Source of the DNA: Amblyomma americanum
Taxonomy: Eukaryota; Arthropoda; Arachnida; Ixodida; Ixodidae
Assembly: GCF_052857255.1 (NCBI RefSeq)
Contig: NC_135502.1
Coordinates: 159,457,599-159,521,598 of the forward strand
Length of the DNA stretch: 64,000 nt
Direction of reading: 5' to 3'
Under the pieces are notes generated by a model. It was not told the DNA's origin. It saw only the letters and a list, made by a program, of their open reading frames with translations, and searched no databases. The number at the start of each line of letters is the position of its first letter. The first letter of the stretch is position 1. Both the position numbers and the translations under genes were made by a program. Shown here piece by piece: positions 10,919-22,811 of this stretch.

Positions 10919-11272
10919 GTGAAAGATAGCATTGCACTTTCTAGCGCGGGCTCAGAATTGATGAAATTATGCTTTCACAGCATGACGACTAGTTTCCAAG
11001 ATCAGATTTTAAGGTTAACGAACGCAGGATTTCCCAACCTTGTTACTGCAAGAGCATATGATAAATTGTTAAAGAAGCTGAGACAGTTTCGCGGTGACCG
11101 GCACAATCAGGCTGGGGCCAGCCAGCGAGATGCCAAAAGACCAGTTGTGTTACCGTATGTACATAAATTGTCCCACAATTTGAAAAATGTGGCCAGAAGG
11201 TATGATGTAAAAGTGGCTTTCTCGGCCCCTAATAAGTTGTCTAAAGTATGTAAAATTGTAAGAATTCTGTGA
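10919..11272 (+). pseudogene. PLE RT thumb/linker region
   Basis: A 117-residue frame. The C-terminal LPYVHKLSHNLKNVA...VAFSAPNKLSKVC block is shared with the PLE at 50906 (MHGLSHRLKKLAGK...VVFSAPFKMSRMC), which marks it as the conserved segment between RT and the GIY-YIG domain in this PLE group. The first half contains a SFQDQILRLTNAGFP stretch, which corresponds to the RT-connector region. Confidence 0.7.
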
Positions 11273-11330
11273 ATGTGGCTCGAGAAAAGTACATGTGTAG
11301 AGTGAAATATCTATGTACCTTGTAAAATGA

Positions 11331-11615
11331 ATGTGGTATCAGATATTATTATCTTGTGGTCTGGTTTACGTAGGTGCAACTGGAAGGTTTATGAATGTAA
11401 GACGACAGGACCACAAGAGGGTAGGGGCTTGGCTACGTGGTTTGGGTAACTCTGCTGTACACTGCACGGGATGTGAAGTCTGTTACCCTTTCCTTTTGGC
11501 AGCACGCATTTTGGCAGTAAATTCAAAAAGATTAAATGGGAGATTATCGAGGCTAGACACATCTTATGACTCCGTGAAGAATGTGTATTTTGTCTATCGT
11601 GTTAACACGCAATGA
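11331..11615 (+). pseudogene. GIY-YIG endonuclease domain of the plus PLE
   Basis: A 94-residue frame with LVYVGATG (YIG box), the NVRRQDHKR helix containing the expected basic residues, and a Cys/His pair (HCTGCEVC) downstream. It ends in-frame shortly before the element's 3' untranslated tail. The preceding linker is in another frame, so the protein is broken. Confidence 0.7.
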
Positions 11616-11811
11616 GTTGGACTATCTCGATCAGGGAAATGTTGAGGGCGATTTTTGACTCATGTTGTCCTGTATGCTTGCCTGTAACTTCGTGGTTTAT
11701 GGTATTGCTTGGCTTTTTATATATTCCCTGTTCACGCCAATAAACTTTAGTCGCGAGTCAGCACCTGTCTTGTCTCGTTTCTCGTCCCTGTCTTTCGCGC
11801 TGGTGGATTCA

Positions 11812-14700
11812 CCGCGATGGCTCACCTCTGCAGAAATCCAAGGCATGACATTCTCCTCTTCACACTCGTGGTTCAGCGCATAATACAGCAAAGGCTTTTC
11901 AATTCCAAGGAAAGTTCATGGCTCCATTGAACACTGCCTCCTGCTTACAAGACAGAGCAGCAATCATTGTAGATTCTACCTGTGACACAAAGAGCAAAGT
12001 TTTAGTTTGAGTGGACTAAACTAGGAAAGCAGCACAATATATCTATAGGCAAATAACTGAACTGAAAGAAATAGAGGGTAGTGTAATAGTGAACACACTG
12101 ATATATTGCAAGTGAGATATATGCATGATATATTGTAATATCCAACACTGCTACCATTGCCTTAGCCATATACTTCATAAATAACAATAAATGCAGTATC
12201 ACAAAAATACTGGTAACGTACTATTAGTGTTAATAGTAGCAGTGCAGGTTCCATGAACAAAAAAGGGCCCAGTGCTAACTGTCGTTCCCACAGCAGCCTT
12301 GTGACCAATGGCCGGTGTAAAGGAAAGAGGAGGAATGACTGAAAAGAGAAAGAGCCAGGGGGAAGGAAGATAGGTATAGAAGGGCTTAGGATATGATAGG
12401 CAAATAAGGTTTTTTAGACAATGAGCACAAAATAAACATTACCACACAAGTAAAGACATACAAGACTAAACATATATATTATTGTGCAGAGTGGCAAACT
12501 TGATGCCATTTAGCCCAAAATATGTTTTCAATAAAGTGATTATAATTATTAATAGAATAACTGACCGAGTGAAACCAAAACAGGGATGAACAAGGAAGTT
12601 AATAATATTCTGGCAGAAATTAAAAGAAGAAAATGGATCTGGCCAGGGCATACAATGCAGAGAATGAATCACCAATGGTATCATAGGGCAACAGAATGAA
12701 TTTGATGGATTTTAATGGCACAAGGGCATCTGTGGCCAAAGAGTGCCTTAGCACAAGTTAATTTCGTCTACTCAAGGTGAGATCAGAGACCCATTTCCCA
12801 AGCATTTCATTCCAGATAAGCTGAGCATCACGCCAGGAAACAGCTTGTGCATTGTATCGCAACAAAATAAATTTCACCCTAAGGAAACTATAGCAGGCGA
12901 TAGCTGATTATAAGCTCACTAGATAAGATTACGAGAATTCTGATAGTGTGCATGTAGCTGGTGCAAGACACAGATAATTAAAAAGGAAAAGGCCATTGTG
13001 CTGAGGTGAATGTAAACTAAGCGATGAGGATAATGAAATTCGCTACACTAGAGCTGTTAAGAATCAGCTCAAGTTCCATGCTTCAAGATGATGCAAGTTT
13101 GCTCCGTGAAAAAAAAGCATAAGTTCACCCAAGAATTGGTATCTTGGCGGTATCAGGCTGCAGGTGCAGATGAATTAATCCTGCTTCAGAGAAGAGCTAC
13201 ATAGAGCACAAAACATTTTAGGCCAGTCCTACACTGACAGCTGTTAATAAATATTTTAAAACTGTTTTTCATTGCACAAACAATAATACCGAGTTTGTGT
13301 TGATCATGTGATTATGTAACTGAGGCTCTCCTAAAAGTCCTAGCCAGAGCTAAAATACAAGCTGTCTCAACTTAGTTTCTATACCAACAATGCGAACATA
13401 AACACATGCAGATTATTCAAGTAGAAGTTTTATTCTTCATGACGTGCCCTACAAGTTTTAAATTATACTGAAAAGTAATAGAGTGGAGTGCTTGTGCCAC
13501 AAAAACTAAACTTCAACAACAAAGAGAACACAAGATAAAGGCAACAACATATTGCCAAAAATTTAAATGTTTGACAGAACAAATATGAAAAGAAAACCTC
13601 TCCACAACTGGAACAAAACAGCGTGATACCGAGCACACATTTGAAAATTGTTTCATCCAAATCCCCAGTCTGGTGCTCCAGCACTCGTCAGTTAGCATGT
13701 CATGAAATGTACCATAGTTCAGGTAGCTGTAAAGAGTATACGGCTGATCCGGCATTTTGATATGTGAACAGTAACCTTCAATGACCACCAGGCTGAATAC
13801 TTTCAAGGGGCGGTTCTAGTAACAAGACTGTAGTGAAACACGTAGCAAGTTATGCTGGTGTAATAATGCAAACCGTTAATATGAGAGTTCGCTACCACGC
13901 AACTCTGTAGTAACTCCTAAAGTGTTGCAATCGAATGAAAAAAAGGACTGCCTATTACATAAACAAAAGTCAAGAGGCTGCTATGCAATGCCACGACAGA
14001 AGTGCTGCAATACAGCAATAGGGATACAATGTACACTTTAAGCAACACAATGCAACATGATCTTTTATCCTTAATTATCAGAATTTAAATATCCGTTTTC
14101 CCTGCTCTCATGCAAAATTAAGTTTAGATCGTGAAAGCGCTCAAAAAGACAAGGATACAGAAAGATTTCCACACAGTGCGCTTACTTCCAGTGTCTTTTT
14201 GAGCACATTGACTATCTAAACATGGTAACCCAACTAGTCTAAACGCTGTCGTTATTCCAAAATTAAGCCTTTCACGAAGTGGGAGCCCCTTTCCCCATAC
14301 AAGGTGCACCATAACTAATCCAACACTTTTTTCATGTTATGTTTTCTCTGAGAATATACACTGCTTGAAGATTTTGCAATAGTACTTGTTTTTTCGATTC
14401 TACGAATGTATCATGCAAGTGTTCAATGAAATGACCATCTGCCCATCTTGATCATTGCTCAAAATCAGGGCATAATGCACCATGAAGGGCAGGCTCTGCT
14501 TGATTTTTATGTTTTCCTAACGAAGCATGTACGTGCAACCCTTCTGCTGGCTTGTATGCGGCAGGTTTGTCTAGCTAGGCGAACTGTGGTTTTGCTATAA
14601 AGATGAAATGATACTTTGGAAGTGAATGGCTTTCTAAAATGCATTTAACATACATACCGGGGCTTTAACAGCACCTGGTGTAAGCAACATAAGTGGGGGG
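11812..14700. other. Unassigned AT-rich sequence
   Basis: No coding region recognised. The segment 12705-12765 (TTTTAATGGCACAAGGGCA, then GGCCAAAGAGTGCC) has the look of a dispersed arthropod repeat, but I cannot name it. A short inverted repeat at 14121-14222 is listed separately. Confidence 0.4.
14121..14222. repeat. Inverted repeat, ~30-bp arms
   Basis: GTTTAGATCGTGAAAGCGCTCAAAAAGACA (read in pieces: GTTTAGAT, GCTCAAAAAGACA) at 14121-14151 is mirrored by TGTCTTTTTGAGC and ATCTAAAC at 14191-14222, with ~40 bp between. The interior GACAAGGATACAGAAAGAT and ACACAGTGCGCTTA resemble the ends of PLE 3' tails, so it may be a PLE-derived foldback. Confidence 0.5.
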
Positions 14701-14830
14701 ACCGCAGGAGTGGCCTAGTGGTCCGAGCATCTGCCTCGCAAGCAGGAGGTGCGGAGTTTGATCCCCAGTGCCACCGGGTAACCAGCGGTGATACAATGGG
14801 TCGTTTCAATGGCCAGTTTAAAACTTGAAA
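14701..14830 (+). repeat. tRNA-like SINE head (alanine-type anticodon)
   Basis: GGCCTAGTGGTCCGAGCATC resembles a D-arm and A box. CTGCCTCGCAAGCAGG forms an anticodon arm whose 7-base loop CTCGCAA has U33 and reads CGC (Ala). GCGGAGTTTGATCCCC is a T-arm and B box. The acceptor ends do not pair and the sequence continues into unrelated CGGGTAACCAGCGGTGATAC sequence, so I prefer a tRNA-derived SINE to a working tRNA gene. Confidence 0.55.
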
Positions 14831-16020
14831 TAACCATGCTGCAATATATACAAAAAATGATTTGTGTGCTCTCTCTTACATAGTTAATCATATCATAGTG
14901 TTGGTAGTACACAAAATGCATGTGCGGAACATATACATGCACTGTTTTTGTTCATATCTTACCTGCTATGTGCTGTTATGGCATGTTATGTGCTGGGAAA
15001 GCAACAGCTAGTGAGCATTGTTGTGTTGCAGCCTTTCTTCTGGTGGAATTTGAATCAGGTGAGGTGCAGCTGAAAGAAATTGTTTCATACATAAGTATAT
15101 TTCATGCAACACAACAAAAAGTACACAGCCCCATCATGAGTGTGGTTTAAACTAACAGCGAGCTTTTTACTACTCTATTTAACATATGATGCAAGTCAGT
15201 GATGCTGGAGGCACAAAACTAAATACTGTGAGGTAACAAGAGCTAATACGAACAATCATGCCTTTAAGAGATATTGTCAATATATATTTTCCTGAATGAA
15301 CTAAAGTTATCCTTAGAAGCATTCAGAGGAAGATAATTTTGCTAAATGCCTTTTGCCAGAATAGGCCCTTTATGAACCAGTTGCAAATGAAAAGAATAAC
15401 TTTAAGACCATGCTATGCATGCTCTAACGCCAAAGTAGTTGCATACAAGCAGTATACTATGCCCCAAGTTTTATGGTGGGCCTGTACTGCACAATTTTCA
15501 CGCAAGGTAGTGGAAAGTATGTGCCATGAAACAGACCTCTGCTTGCTGAAACTGGCAAATAAATACTGGGTTATTAAGGCAGGAAAGAAGTTACAAAGTT
15601 CCTTCTGCAGGTTTTGAACTTCAGGTTAGTTATTTGAAAAATATTAATTCCTGACCTGCAATGATTGAGGTATTTAGCAAATAACATTTCCATTGTAACA
15701 GTGGAAACGCTCTTTTATTTGAGGAACGACTTTTCAAAAGCCTGCGTTTCATGGTGGCTGTCAAGTAGCCATGATAAAGAGAAACCAGTCACGACACACA
15801 ACCAATCCCCCGTAGCACATTTTCAACTATACCCTCATGATATAGCTTTAAAGTAAGTGTTAGGCAATACAAATACAAATCCCTTGATTTCCTTCATTAT
15901 TTATCACTGGTGTATACATACAAAGACAACCGTACAAGATGTGGAGTGCATGGTACAGAGAGAGTAGGCAGATGGTTTCTGGACACTCACAAAGTGAACA
16001 AGGGAAGGAAGAATCTCAGA
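14831..16020. other. Unassigned sequence
   Basis: Short frames at 14920-15150, 15339-15617 and 15910-16191 have no recognisable motif. From about 15930 the sequence resembles a PLE terminal region that is mirrored near 16990 (see the two hammerhead-like entries). Confidence 0.4.
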
Positions 16021-16070
16021 GTGCTTGCCAACGTTTCGACAAGCCAACTTGTTTTCATCTGGGGTCAACA
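16021..16070 (-). ncRNA. Hammerhead-ribozyme-like motif in PLE-type terminal sequence
   Basis: On the minus strand: CAGATGA, a stem ACAAG/CTTGT closed by TTGG, then CGAAACGTTGGCAAGC. This matches the hammerhead core order CUGANGA - stem II - GAAA, with one core change (CAGATGA for CTGATGA). PLEs are known to carry hammerhead motifs in their terminal repeats. The same arrangement with different stem bases occurs at 16921 and in two places near 28.3-28.5 kb. I cannot see a complete stem III with cleavage triplet, so self-cleavage is unproven. Confidence 0.45.
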
Positions 16071-16099
16071 TACACGGAGGAAACTTAGAATCTCTCAAG

Positions 16100-16900
16100 T
16101 ACAGGGTTGTCCACTCTTAGTGCGAACACTCGAGCACATGGCTGTGCTCTTTGGGCCAGTGTGTCTGACATTGCCACACATCGAAGTGTAACAGATGACA
16201 TGAAGCACCACATCCAGGTGCATCTCCTCTTGCGTCATTTTGCAACGATGAATGGCTGCGCCGCACACAGTGGACCTCTAAAGAGTGCGGCCATGCACTC
16301 ACATGTTTGCACTAAAAGTGGCCAGCTCTGTACATTCTAGAATTGGCATAATTATTTGAAAAGGCCTTGCACATGGTCAGAGGTTTCCAAACCCATAATT
16401 TCAACCTCCTCTCCTGCTTTCTTTAATTTATCGTTATACTTTAACCTTACGCCCTGCACCTCCTGACGTCACTTCTCGGAACCTTGGCTGCCACATTCCT
16501 CCCCCTCCCCCTTCTTTTTGCCTTTTCTCCGAACCTGCCCTCATTTTCTCTTTTTCCTTCAAAATTATTTTGCCCCCCCCCCCTGGTATTTTATTCTGCC
16601 ATGCTGCTTAATTCTTTTATCCTAGTTTTTCAGGAAAAGGCAGCCAGCCATACCAAGTCACCTGTTGCGGCTGCACATAAAGCCATTCAAGCCCACTATC
16701 CACACTCCATACACCGAGATTCATTTCTACTGAATTGGGCTTTTTTGTTTTCACAGTTTTGCACGTCAACCGGTTAATCTTCTTTAGCAGCCATCATGCC
16801 TGGTCAAGGTTCACGCTCCCCATCGTAACGCCCTTCCCATATCGCACCCTCGTCTCACACAACAGGCCTTTCGCCTCGAAGTGAAAACCTTATTTAAACC
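16100..16900. other. Spacer between two inverted PLE-type terminal motifs
   Basis: No coding domain recognised. A frame at 16484-16777 is proline/leucine rich and includes a pyrimidine-rich tract and a C9-10 run near 16574; I see no reason to call it a gene. Confidence 0.35.
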
Positions 16901-16914
16901 CCACCAATGATGAA

Positions 16915-17010
16915 CACTTTGCAGACAAAGACAAGTCCTCTTGTCGAAACGTCGACAAGCACCCTGAGGCTTTTCCCTTCCTTATTCTGTTTGTGAGATA
17001 CCAGGGACAG
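16915..17010 (+). ncRNA. Hammerhead-ribozyme-like motif, inverted partner of 16021
   Basis: Plus strand: GCAGACAAA, a stem GACAAG/CTTGTC closed by TCCT... then GAAACGTCGACAAGCACC. Both flanks match the minus-strand sequence at 15960-16070 (for example CAAGCACCCTGAGG here and CAAGCACTCTGAGA there; TTCCCTTCCTTATTCTGT here and TTCCTTCCCTTGTTCACT there). The two copies therefore form a diverged inverted pair about 0.85 kb apart. The core here is more degraded (GCAGACA for CTGATGA). Confidence 0.4.
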
Positions 17011-19100
17011 GTGTTCAAGCAGCCATACCACACTAATACCCCTGTTTCACGGGCACCGCAAAGGCCTTTGAGAATCATATCCAAAGGCATAAGGAAAGCA
17101 GATACCCGGTACAAACGTTGCGCCTTTGTCGCCAAGGGCCTTGGAGGCGGAGGCGCTCAACCGAGACCTTCGGAGCCCGAAGGCGCGGCATTCGAGAACC
17201 TGTGATCGCAGTACCATCCAAAGTCAAAAAGTAAAAGCAATAAAAAAATAGATAAGCTAGTAATGTTTGAAAACATTTTTTTCAAGTACGAAAGGTGTGT
17301 CTGGCTTTGGTTTTTGTACGGGTGTTTATGTTTTATGCTCAAATTTCAAGACAGTGAAAGTGTTGCGGCACCACCGAGCGCCCATGGTGGCCAAGGCAAT
17401 ACACGTACAAAACCTGCTCCTGCTGATGAGAGTAGCTGTTGCAGTACTTTTAAGGAAGCAATCAGAATAAAAAAATTGTCAAAGCTCAACGAATGAACAG
17501 AATACACCACTTTAATTTTAAAACACTCACTTCAACCACCTCGAGTATAGCAGCGGGTGCTAAGCCTGAACGACTTTTACCTTTGGGCTGCACCGTGAAG
17601 CTGCATCGCTGCTCCTTTAAGCTTTCGCTCCTTTGCTGAAAAATGGTGCCCTTGCTGGAAAGGCCTTCGAGGAATGCCGTGTGAAAGGGGTATAAAGCAC
17701 ATTGTTTACTGACACGAAAGACTCAGTGCCTTTAATTCTGACAACATTCTGAATCATGCTTTGGTGGCTTAGCATATCAAAATACTGGACATGACAAAAT
17801 CAGCTTATTAGTGAGGGCTTTTATTTGCTATAGGTAAAATTATAACATTCTCCTAAAATAATGAAAAGAAACCACCAGCACTGATATCAATGTACAATTT
17901 GGCTGTAACATACTGACATGACAATATAGTTACACGTAAATTCCCTTTTCGCACTTCAAAACTGCATGCATTATTTCTAGAAAGTGCGAGAACAGAAGCT
18001 CATACATAGTGCCAAAGAAAAGAGTGCATAATAGTACCACTTATGAGGTGTTTATCGGCAACTGCAATGAGCAAGGCTATGTAAATGGCAATCCAGAGTT
18101 ATTGTGTGTCTTACGAGCGCACGCACTTGGGAGGTGATAGCAGCTGTGGACGCAGCTGTCCATCGCAGTTTTGAGTCTGTCGAGATAACACATGGGGTAA
18201 GGTATTCCCTGTTTTGCTGCCGAAGGCAAAATCGTCAGCGAGTGGAGTTGCCTTGCTGTTCACTGTCAATATCTACTGCTCACAGTAAAGGAAATAAAAA
18301 ATACAGCATTTCATATTATGCTTTGGCCAAATGCAGTGAGAATAAAACCGACTAGAGATTTGTCTTATGATGTTTGCACTCTTTACTTTGCACCAGAGGA
18401 AAATAAATTTGTGTACAGTTGACCTACTGCTTGCCACAGTCCTAGAAGAAATGAATCCAGGTCTCAGAAATTCTAGCGAGAAGATACTGATGCTGCATGT
18501 GCATTTCTCTGAACTGTTCTGAAATATGCGGAAGTTGCCAATTTTTGTACTACCTGATTACATACTGTAATCCTTGCAAGGAATAGGAGGTTAACGGACT
18601 GAGAAAAAATGTCAGGAATGGTACCTTTGGTACTCGGCACTTGGAGAAACAAATGACCCACTGGGCGTCCCCAGGAGTTCTGCTACCAGGCACCCCTAGC
18701 AACAGTAGTCAATTTTCCAGATCCAAAGGAGCCATGCAAATGATTGCCGAAAAGTCAAATTTAAGGACAGCAGATGCATGAACACAAAACAGTTTTTCAA
18801 CTTTGTTTCAGTGTGATAAATGGTTTCAAATCTCCAGACTATATCTGGTAGTACACAAATTATCAGAAGACCATCTCCCGCTCAGAATCATCTCAAAACA
18901 CATTCGACACGCAGTACCAACATGGACAGTACGTGCTTAATTGAATCCAAAAGTTTACGCTGATCGACCAATGTTACTTGAAGTAGAGACAAAAAGCGCA
19001 TGCACGTTGTACTGATGTTATCTTGAACATAACATGCGACGAGACGCAGGGTTACAACACAAACAAAAAACCGCTTTCAAAATTTGAGAACAAAAGGCTC
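17011..19100. other. Unassigned sequence
   Basis: No domain or repeat recognised. A minus-strand frame at 18473-18661 ends with a Ser/Arg/Ala-rich stretch (KLATSAYFRTVQRNAHA) that could pass for a targeting peptide or exon, preceded by a pyrimidine-rich TTTTTTCTCAG that resembles a splice acceptor, but I cannot support a gene. Confidence 0.35.
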
Positions 19101-19107
19101 ACCTTCT

Positions 19108-19153
19108 CACAAGTTCGCCAAACCGGAGACGTTGCGAGTGGCTGCCGCCATAG
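19108..19153 (-). CDS. Possible first coding exon of a host gene (minus)
   Basis: On the minus strand ACTATGGCGGCAGCC gives a start codon inside an ATGGCGGC motif, which is the YY1-type element common at start sites of housekeeping genes. Translation reads MAAATRNVSGLAN. Two overlapping splice-donor candidates follow, CTT|GTGAGA and, 7 bases later, AAG|GTGAGC; only the first avoids the TGA stop that lies between them. No downstream exon could be identified. This is weak evidence and could be chance. Confidence 0.2.
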
Positions 19154-19154
19154 T

Positions 19155-19600
19155 CACTCGCAATGCACAGAAACAATAAAAATGAAGTGCCGCTGACTTT
19201 CCTTGAGCAATTCCAGTCGATTAAACTTCCAACTGTTCGCACCGACTACCTTTGCAAGCATGTCTACAAGTTAGCGGCGCAGCCACGCCATTTGCAATTT
19301 ACAGAGCTACACGGGAAATTCATAGCGCCATTCACGTATTCGCGCTCAAGCTCACGTTGCTGATGTCGCAAATTCGCACAACGGCAAAAACATATCAGAT
19401 GTATTTAATTTTACGGTAGCTTTTTTAGCTGACAACCTGAATCATTTGATATATTGTTTTTTTCTTCTCGTTGCATGAACGTTATTACCACCAGCGGCAG
19501 CGCAGCTTGGCCATGGCTAGCCATGGCGAAGTCGAAGCGCTAGCCGAGCCCGCAGTCGGAAACATGTGCGCAGTTAGCAGAGTGTGGAGTTGAATGAACA
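19155..19600. promoter_or_regulatory. Candidate divergent host promoter
   Basis: The stretch lies between the minus-strand ATGGCGGC start and a plus-strand open frame (19784-20062). It contains the palindromic GCCATGGCTAGCCATGGC at 19511-19528 and CG-containing sequence up to 19620, unlike the AT-rich DNA on either side. No TATA box was seen facing either gene. Inference only. Confidence 0.2.
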
Positions 19601-19783
19601 GGCGCTTTGGAATGGGTTTTTGTTCTTCCGTGTTCGCTGCGTGCGTCCTGCGCGTTGTGTCCCTTTAGTATGTGTGTGTGTATGTGTGTGGCCCGAACGC
19701 TGCATTGGAGTGTACATACAACAGCTTGCTGTCCTGTGCGGCATCGGTGCGTAGTAAAACGATCATGCAGAATGTGCGTTAAA

Positions 19784-20062
19784 ATGCCAGTGGCCCTGCA
19801 CGAAAGAGGAGACTGGAAGACGACGGAAAAGCTGCTCTCCCTCGTGGGACTGCAAGAATATGGCGAGTAACAGTCGACGCGCGTTTCGGTGGATGATTCC
19901 GTTTACCACGCCAAAAATTCAGCACTGGCCAACAGCAATGATGAACTGCTGCTGCATCATCACCTGTGTAATGCTTGTGACAAGCTTGTTGGATGTGAAT
20001 GTGCCCATGAATGGTATTTGCCGAGCAGTGGCCCTCAGGGCGTGGCACCAGTGGATACCTGA
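19784..20062 (+). CDS. Unidentified open frame with one internal TAA
   Basis: From ATG 19784 the frame reads 28 codons (MPVALHERGDWKTTEKLLSL...) to TAA at 19868-19870, then continues in the same frame for 63 codons to TGA at 20060-20062, with a Cys/His-containing stretch LLLHHHLCNACDKLVGCECAHEW. The frame is also open upstream to about 19607 with C-x2-C pairs (SCRMC). The composition looks protein-like, but I recognise no family. Options: a pseudogene with a nonsense change, a first exon ending at CGA|GTAACA just before the stop, or chance. No retroelement motif is present. Confidence 0.25.
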
Positions 20063-22774
20063 AGGCGGTTACTGTTTGCCCGCGCCCTGGCGCCTCGCAT
20101 TCAACCGAATGCTTTGGCGTTAATTATTTATATCTGAATTTCACACGTAGTTGGACTCGCAAATATTACAGCGTACAAACGTACCGTCGGAAGAGCACCC
20201 TTTTTCATTTTTTTTAGGGAGGGGGTGGGAGAATTACCGTCTGCTCAAATTTAATGTCACTAATATTTTGAGCTTATTTTCTAAACAGGTGCCGTGGTGG
20301 CACTGTAAGCAATGCATTTACTGGGCAGAGGTCTATTTTACGTTGTGTTGGCACACGGTTAATGATTGTCATTGTACTGTGGTGCCAAGTTCAAACAAAA
20401 CATATCATTGTACGCTCTCTTTGCAGAATGTCTAATGAGGTAATAAATTACTGAGCAGCGAGTATGCACTGTGGTAAATGCGAGGAACGTTACTGAATTA
20501 CTTCACACTTGTCATGTTCTGTTGTCGTTAGTGATTACGTATGCCTTGGTGTTTTCTGCTTTCCAGTGTAGGGGTCGAGAGACATGTCGAGCTCCACTTA
20601 GCAGCTTTTTTTCTTTCCACTCCCTACTGACCAACATGGTAAAATAAACTCAACATAATGCGTGATTGCTCAGACCTAGATTAGACCACCATTTCACTTA
20701 TTTATTCAGGGCCGATTGGCATCGAAGAGAGGAGAGCGACTAACATAAATACATGTGTAGGCAGATTAATTAAAATGATTATACACAGCAGACTTGAAGG
20801 CATTGGATGCAGTGGTGGACATGACGAAGGCAAAGAAGATGTGACAGCTGGAAATGTAGAATAGTGGAGATCTGCGTGAGTTTGTACGCGACTTAAGGTG
20901 AACGCTAGCAAAATATTAAGAAGGCACAGAAGACTGAGGCCAGAGTTAAAACTATAGTTTAACAGAGGAAAGCACCTCTCAGCAAGCCAAAATGTGCACA
21001 TGCAAGCAGTTATGTGAACACAGAACATAGAAAATGAAACTCCTTTTTGGACAGAAGGAAAGCTAAGGCACATTGCTTATTGTGATGTTGCTTAAAAAGT
21101 TGGTGTCTAGTTGTTGCCCTTCATATCGGGTCCTTCCACACCCAGCAACTAAAATGCCATCAAAAAGGAGCATCTCCAATCACTCTAATTACATGGGAGG
21201 TACACATTGCCAGATGTCAGAGGCTTGGTGTCTCATCTTGCAGACTAGCTAATTTGGCAGATTTAAAGAGGCATGCGGTAGCCTTGAAGGGGAGTATTTC
21301 ATAACTGTTACAGCATATTGTACAGTGGTGACATGCTTCATTATTTACATCGCAGTAATATGCGAGCATAGGCTGGAAAGTTTGTAAGTGAACAGAAAAA
21401 AACAATGTTCATGCCATATCTTAGCCACATTCTTAGTATTGTTTAAAAAGTGCAAATAAGGAATTCCTAATTTTTTTGTCAGCTTTTCCTTTCTGTGCAT
21501 TGATTTTTTGCAAGTTAGAAAGGTTCTACAGTCTTCTGTGCCTATCGGCTGGCCCCCTTGTTTGTCAAAGGTACCGAGTACACAATGGGTCGTGTCAGTG
21601 CAAGCTAAGTAAACGATGGATACAAAATTCGTGCTTTCAGAGTATTTCCAGAAAAAACTGCTATTATTTCCTACTCAGGATGGGGGAACAGCATCGATGG
21701 TGCACATCCTCCTTGTCACTGCAGCATTATGGCTGCTCGCTGCTTTTTGGCGGCGTTTCATTTATCTGCAGGAAGAGCAGGCATGAATGGACGGCAATAG
21801 GTACCTACTAAATTAAACATTGCATTGAGCAATATGTTGTTGTGTCGGTGCTTTTGTTATCCATGAAGGAGTTGGTGTTTTTTTATTAATGGTTGTGCAG
21901 CAAAGATGTAACTGCTACATTGCACTGCATTCACAGATTTGTTTGCCCATGCTTTTGGTTTTCTCAGTGGCTCATTTCCTTACCAAATGGCAGATGGAAA
22001 TTCAGCTTTCAACTTGTGTACTTTCATCATGTTTGCAATGTACTTTCAGCTGGTGTTCAGTTTCACTTTGGAGAAGTTGTCCAACCATTGTCTGTGTCTT
22101 AATGTTTTCTAACAGTTGACCTCATTACGCAGCATTTCTCACAGAAAGCAAATGTTGCAGTAAAATTTTTATTAAATGTTACTCTATCATGTGGCTAGCA
22201 ACGTAGCGAAAACATTATTTCATCAAGTCAGCTTTTAACATTATAGCAAATTAAGGCCTTTGTTATTTAACGTTGCTCACAATTTGTACCAATCACTCAA
22301 CCTTGAAGCAACGTAATGCGTTATTACCCTTCCTCGGCTCTTCATTGTGTTAATCGCATTAGACATGCTCACGGTCGTTCACCATGCTAGTTTGCGCACA
22401 TTGTTGGCTAAGAGTAAACCAGACAAATAAAAAATCTGACGTCATGTGATGCCTAAAGTCCGCGGGACAGCAGTTCATCGTGTAAAAGTGGCGTCACACC
22501 ATAAGCATCTTCTGTTTTTGCTTCCTTTAAGCAAGTTAATAGTGCGTTTGGTGCAACACATAGTCGATGGGGTCAACCGTCCTGTCGTGTTAAGTTTTGA
22601 TCCCTAAAATTGAATGTTTAGTATTTTTCCCTGCAACGACTACAGAGGAACACGGACATTTCTTCAATACTGGACTGAATATACGGTCATTCCCTACGTT
22701 TTATTGAAAGCAGAAGTGGTTCTGTTTTTAAAATGTACATAGTCTATGTTAGAGGTACGGAATTTTTTACAGTG
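20063..22774. other. Unassigned sequence
   Basis: No recognised gene. The minus strand at 20690-21080 ends in GGCCCTGAATAAATAAGTG, which looks like a LINE 3' tail, but the 123-residue frame above it (20702-21073) has no RT or zinc motif. Other frames (21476-21811, 21889-22119) are Cys/Phe-rich low-information translations. Confidence 0.4.
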
Positions 22775-22811
22775 TATGGCATCAAGACTGCCAGAACCGA
22801 GACCCCCGTTA

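Larger units (their letters stand above)
10530..11811 (+). mobile_element. Penelope-like element, plus copy of a head-to-head pair
   Basis: It starts within RT (AAGAGCATGTTTGTAGAGTA, matching the minus copy near 10205), so it is 5' truncated. Forward frames give RT motif B-C remnants (10613-10846, with a GAISFAMSMIF-like YVDD region in another frame), the thumb and linker at 10919-11272 (VVLPYVHKLSHNLKNVARRY and VAFSAPNKLSKVC) and a GIY-YIG domain at 11331-11615 (LVYVGATGRFMNVRRQDHKR). The 3' end has AATAAACTTTAGTCGCGAGTCAG and a GTCCCTGTCTTTCGCGC end near 11800, the counterpart of the minus copy's end at 8548. Stops and frame breaks are present throughout. Confidence 0.8.

Noticed and set aside
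14701..14780. Functional tRNA-Ala (CGC) gene
   Set aside because: Anticodon arm is good but the acceptor stem does not pair and the sequence continues as a SINE-like repeat.
16021..16951. Complete self-cleaving hammerhead ribozymes
   Set aside because: Core CUGANGA is mutated and no stem III with cleavage triplet could be traced, so only hammerhead-like motifs are claimed.
18473..18661. Second exon for the minus-strand start at 19153
   Set aside because: A splice-acceptor-like TTTTTTCTCAG precedes it, but the frame stops soon after and no donor or family match was found.
20702..21073. 123-residue membrane-like protein on the minus strand
   Set aside because: Hydrophobic composition from T-rich DNA, no conserved motif, and an adjoining LINE-like tail.
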